Assembly: GCA_020284085.1 (NCBI GenBank) | Contig: JACEVL010006441.1 | Coordinates: forward strand, 32,501 to 96,500 | DNA length: 64,000 nt | Reading direction: 5' to 3' | DNA from: Aporrectodea caliginosa | Lineage: Eukaryota; Annelida; Clitellata; Crassiclitellata; Lumbricidae | Shown here: piece by piece, positions 13,428 through 19,500 of the stretch | How positions within the stretch are numbered: the first letter of the stretch is position 1 | Layout of the letters: each line of letters starts with the position of its first letter | Translations under genes and position numbers: made by a program | The notes under the pieces: generated by a model | What the model was told of the DNA's origin: nothing | Database searches by the model: none | What the model saw: only the letters and a program-made list of their open reading frames with translations

Positions 13428-16400
13428 CGCACACACACGCACACGCACGCACACACACAGACACACACGCACACACACACACACACACACGTGGAACATA
13501 GAGAAAGAGAGGAGTACTGCGAGGACGTGATGGTGGAGGAGAGAGAGAGAGAGAGATTTAGGCAGACCGAGATAGGAAGACAGAGAGACTGTTAGAATGA
13601 CAGAGAGATTTATATTAATGCAATATAGGTAGCGAGGAAAGACAGACAGACAGACAGACACACAGACACAGACACACAAGCAGACAGGCAGGCAGACAGA
13701 CAGACAGACACAGACACACAGGCACGCAGACAGACAGACACACAGACAGACAGAGACAGACACACAGACAGACACACAGACACACAGACACACAGACAGA
13801 CACACAGAGAGACAGAGACAGACAGACAGACAGAGAGACAGACACACAGACAAACAGACACACAGACAAACAGACACACAGACAAACAGACACACAGACA
13901 CGCAGACAGACACACAGACACACACACAGACAGACAGAGACAGACACACAGACAGACAGAAGCGTGAGGAAAGAAAATCAGACAGGCAGACAAACGTGGG
14001 CAAAAAAACACAGGTCTATTGAGTATTGACAAAGAGACATAAAGAGATCAATAGCGTTGGAGATAATGTTTTGCTATTAGCTCTTAAAAGGCGAGACTTA
14101 TTATGAAACGCAGGTTTACGATGCGCGCTTATGTTGGCCTATTTATGTATGTATGTATCCAGGAGCCATAGCGCCGACACTGCATATATATATATATTAG
14201 GGTGTTTCTTATTTTCCAACTTTGGATTTCTCAAATTCTCACCCCCTAAACTTGTTCCTTTGGTCAAATTAATAGCTTGTACAAAATTTTAGTCAATTTG
14301 GTTAACATTTAGGGGTCGCTCAACAGAGTTGAATTTCTTGGGGTAGGCCTATGCATGTTTTCGGTCTTCAACACAAACTACGCAATACAAATAGGAGTTC
14401 AATAATAAAATTTAGATTTTTTGCTTCTACCTAATTATTTCTTTTGTATTTTACTTATCTGTTTTGTTCAACAATAATAATAAAATATTATTGTTATAAT
14501 TAATAATAATAATAATAATAATAGCAATAATAATTATAATAGAGATTCGAGTGCCATAATTCGTATAAATAATCGATAAATCAGATAAACAATTCAGAAG
14601 CACTGTATGATTGTTATATTTACTTCCAATCCTCCATACTAACTTACAAGGAGCTGTTGGTGGACTCACAACACCTGCAAGCTGTAGAAAGAGGGCACGA
14701 GTTAACATTATGACAGCCAGCTTATGGCTGCAGTCCTCAACTGAACCAAATTGAGCGACAGAAAGGCTATGTCTTTATTAGCAACAGTTGCTCAAAGTCT
14801 TAGTCATCATGTCTACCATTCGTCAATTCACAGAAGAGCACAGCACTATCGAGCTAAAATTGTTTCACGGTTTAAAGAACAGTATCAAGGAAATGTCTCT
14901 CTTGAGATCCACTGGGATGGTAAACTCCTGAGATACTTCACTGGGCAGGATGTTGTTGATCGATTGCCAGTAATTGTTGCAGGAGCTGGAGTGAACCAGT
15001 TGCTTGGTGTTCCAAAATTGACTTTCAGTAGGCTACTGGTGAAGCTCAGATCTCAGTCGTAGCCCGTTTGATAGGAAATTGGTGCCTTGTAGATCGCATT
15101 GCTTCCATGTGTTTTGATACCACTTCCAGTAACACAGGAAATAGAAATGTCGCTTGTGTTCTGCTGGAACAGAAACTCGGGAAGAATCTTTTGCACCTGG
15201 CATGTCGGCACCACATAATGGAGTTAGTTCCAGCTGCAGCCTTTCACGACAGTTTGCATTGACCTCAGGGCCAGACGTTGCCACCTGTAAACGTTTCCAG
15301 ATTAACTGGACCAACATTGATCAGACCAGATATGAACCTGAAGCAGCTCATGAAGAGGTAACAAGTCGGCTGAAAGATGACAAGGACAGCCTGTTGGCAT
15401 TTTCTGAAAGCCAGCTTCACTATTATCAGCCCAGAGATGATTTTTCTCCTGGAGACATGCCTATACATCATGCCAGATGGATATTAAAGGCAATGTACTC
15501 TTTATAAAGATGTGGATGTTTCACGGCCAATTTAAAAGAAGAGAAGGGACTCCGGAGCATGTGCATCTTCATTGTTCGAATCTGTGTCAAGGCCTGGTTC
15601 ACTTCTCCAAATCCAATTGCATCTTCAAATCATGATCTCCTTTTCCTTCAGCTCTTGGACCCGTACGAAACAGTGAACAAGTCCATTGCCAATGCCAGAA
15701 GAAAGAAATTTGCTGATCACCTTTGGTATCTCAGTAAAGAACTCACTGGCTTTGCCGTTTTTATGCGACAGTGCCTGTTGAATCCAACGAGCAGTGGTAA
15801 AGGTAATTAATGAGAAGAAAGGTTTTGAAGAGCCTGTAAAACGGGACAAAATATATAAGGTAATGCCAAAACATGCGAATTGAGGACTCGTGACAAAAAA
15901 TACGATGCAATTCTTCTGCCGGCTTGGAATGCCGGCTGGATTCCTGAATTGTGACCGGGACTTATGACGTCATCGAGACGATTACAAGGATGCCATCAAG
16001 ACTGTTGAACATCTGAGGTTGTCAATGGCAATGCTGAAAGAGGCGTTGCCCTCATTGAGGAGTAGGCCCTACAGAAACATTATTACGAAGAAAGAAAATC
16101 AGAAACAGTATTGACTTCAAGTCGTCCAGGGACACCGTCGACTATTTCCAACTTGTAAAGTAGACTTCTTTCCTGCCAGGTCATTGCCAGGATTTTTTTT
16201 TAGAGAAGTAGACAATAGGCACTCATGAGTAGACCTGTAATCAAGCTTCCTAGACTCTCTACAGATAATGATAGTTAATTCTTGCTTGCTTGAAACTTGC
16301 TAAAATATATATCTCATTTGCGTACAAAATTCAAGATTTCGCAGAAATTAATGAAAACTAAAGATCTCTTGAGCGACCTCTAAAAATTCAAATAATTTCC

Positions 16401-16502
16401 TACAACTTGGCAGGAGTTGTTTCTATACTAATTGGAACCAATCTGGGGGTGAGACCGTAAAAAATAAAACGTTTATATTTTTCTGTGCTGCTAAGAAACA
16501 CC

Positions 16503-16572
<70 letters not shown>

Positions 16573-19500
16573 GACAAAATAATGTTCCGCTGCTGTTTGT
16601 ACGGAATATTATCGACAAGACAGTGGCCTCGGTTTTCATCAAGTTTAAACACGTTATCTGAGAACAGAATCCACAATAAAAGGTTCGACATCATCACAAT
16701 GAACCTTCTCAGACACAGTTGACACCACCCAATCAATGCGACAACCCAAACAGCAGCGGAACATTATTTTGTTGACAATAGGCCTACGTGTAACAATTCA
16801 TTGAAAGACACGCGCGCATGCATATTCTCCGAGACAGACAGACCGACAGACAGACAAACAGACAGGCAGGCAGGCAGGCAGTCCACGAAAGCCCGGTCCC
16901 TTCGTTCTATTCCTGAGGGGTAAACATTCGCTGTACGCGATGTGACAGAACAAAAAAGCTGAGGATAAGTAGGTTTTTCTTATGGTAGGCCTAATTCAGG
17001 AAATCGTATTGTGCAACACGCTGGTCTATCGGTAATCGTAATCGTAATTGTAAGCTTCAAACTTCTAAAGCGCCACTCGAAAGCCAAACGCAAGGCACCC
17101 ATACTCTGCACGTTACAGACCGAAGGCTCTATCCATTCAGCCTCTTGATATTAACTAAGGAGACTGCTCTTCATTTTTCGTAGGTCCTACGTGTAGCCCA
17201 TTAAGAGACACCGAAACAATGAAACAGTAAACTTACCCACGCATTTAGAAGACGACTGCGATCACGTGTCCAGTCAGTCGTTCGCTAGGTGACGCTTACT
17301 TAACAGAAAGAGGGCAGACCCTTAAGCTAGCAACGAGAGACAATCACGAAAGGGAATAAAGGTAGGGGCCTAGTGGGATTGAAGGGAGGGAAGAAAGGTC
17401 AAAGGAGTTGTGGTAAGGGCAGACCTGATAATTATGAAGAGTATATGAGGAGACTTGACCAAACAAAATACGAAGTAGTTCGATTCCAGTGTACATTCTG
17501 TAAGCAAACAATGGGAACTCCTCCTCTCCCATGCTTTGGTTGTCTGCCAGCAGGCGCACATGGAACTAATATGGGACCAATATTCTCGTATGGGGTTCGT
17601 ATAAAACCCATATGGTTCCGTATTTACAGAGTCAAACTAACTTCCACTACAGAAACATATCTATATTTTCCACATGCCTTCTCCCACTGGTCAAGACTGT
17701 CTCCCACAGTGCGGGGAGGGGCATAGAATAATGGTAGCATCACTGACGTGACAGTGCTGGCGCCAGGATTTCAGGTTGGGGGGTGGGGGCTAAAGCTCCA
17801 AAACCTACCCTTTTATCCCATCTTCCTTGTGATTTGCAGTGATTTATCACTTTTGGGGTGGGGGGCTGAGCCGCAGTTAGGGGGCTTAGCCCCTTAGCCC
17901 CCCTGGCGCCGCCCCTGTGTCGTGAAGAGCAGAACATCAAGTATGAAGCGGTATCAATACCCGCTACCTTTCCAAAAGGTCCACTCAGCCTGTCATTCGC
18001 TAGATGGCGTTGGCAAAATGAGTAGTAGGACGTGATGGGTGCCTTGCATGGCTGCCATAGGCCTACAGTTAAATTCGACTGCTATAATCAATAACTTGTG
18101 GTCACCCGTTCATACTATGAATTGCAATCATACACGGCGTACTTGTAAGTTTGATATAATAGTCCTAAAAGAATATTATATTATTATTATTATTTTATTA
18201 TACAGCTAAATAATAATACTAAAAACCGGTTTGTTTGTGCAGACCAATTTCACAATTTTTTCGCCTACTCCTCCTCCTCCTTCGTAACTATGCTTTAGGC
18301 CTCTGAGTTCATTGCCATGTGAGAATCATTTTCAGTTCAAATACTGTAGGAAAGGCGCTAAGCAAATTATGTATTAACATAATAATTTATTAGATTGCAT
18401 TTACTCATTAGGCCCTATTAGACTTTGATGCCTGATTACTGATACGCTGTTGGGGAGAAACGCCGATAATCCGCAAAAATATTTGACAACTCGTAGACAC
18501 CTTTATATTACTCTTCAACCAAAATATGTATGCCTCATTTTAGCTTAATCGGCAGATCCTGGACTACTACCACCTGACACGGTGATTTACTCTAAGGTAT
18601 TTTACCTATTATACGCCAAAGGCCTTTGTTGCCATAACATAATATCGTAAAGTTCAGTGATGTAGTAGTCGAGTAAAGGCCAAGACTTGAGTTCGACTCG
18701 AGACCAATTTTCTGAGTAGGCTATTCATGACCTCGCTTCTGCTTCCTTTCTGGGTCTCACCCTCTCTCACTGCTTGCAACAACAAACCGCGAAACTGAAA
18801 AACGCCACGCCGAAGAGAAAGTGGGTGAGGCGCTATACAAGTGCTCTGATACATACATATATACATACATACATACATACATACATAGTACATACGTACG
18901 TACGCAGTATGAGAATTTTGAAAAAAATAACTTGGGGGGTTAGACGTTGATTTATGTGCAGTCTGGGTGTGAAATGTAGACTTTACTGTGGGATCCTAAG
19001 AAAGACTAGGGGGGGTTGAACCCCCAACCCCCGTGGCAATTCTCACCCTGTGTGTACGTACATACATACATACACACATACATACATACATACATACATA
19101 CATACGTACGTGCATACATAAATACATACATACATACATACATGCATACATACATACATACATACATACATACATACATACATACATACACATACACGTA
19201 GAATGACCTTCATAATGACCTTCATAATGGGTCTTCAGTCTTTCTACTTGTCTGTTGTAAGATTCTCCGAGTTCTGTGTTCAACTCTTTCAGGCGTAGAA
19301 TGCTTTCGTGGATCATCTCTCTCTACAGAAAACAATAAACCAGCAATCACATCCGAAGTATATACTTAGGCCTATATATTATATGTGTGTATTGGGTGTA
19401 CAAGTAGGCCTACACGCGTACGTGTGTGCGTGTACATGTAGGTCTATGTATGTATGAGTATGTGTAGGTCTATGTTCCAGGACACTTAATAAGTCTCAAT

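Noticed and set aside
13353..14032. Cys/Leu/Ser/Val-rich frames of up to 216 residues
   Set aside because: Produced by (CAGA)n and (CA)n repeats read on the minus strand.
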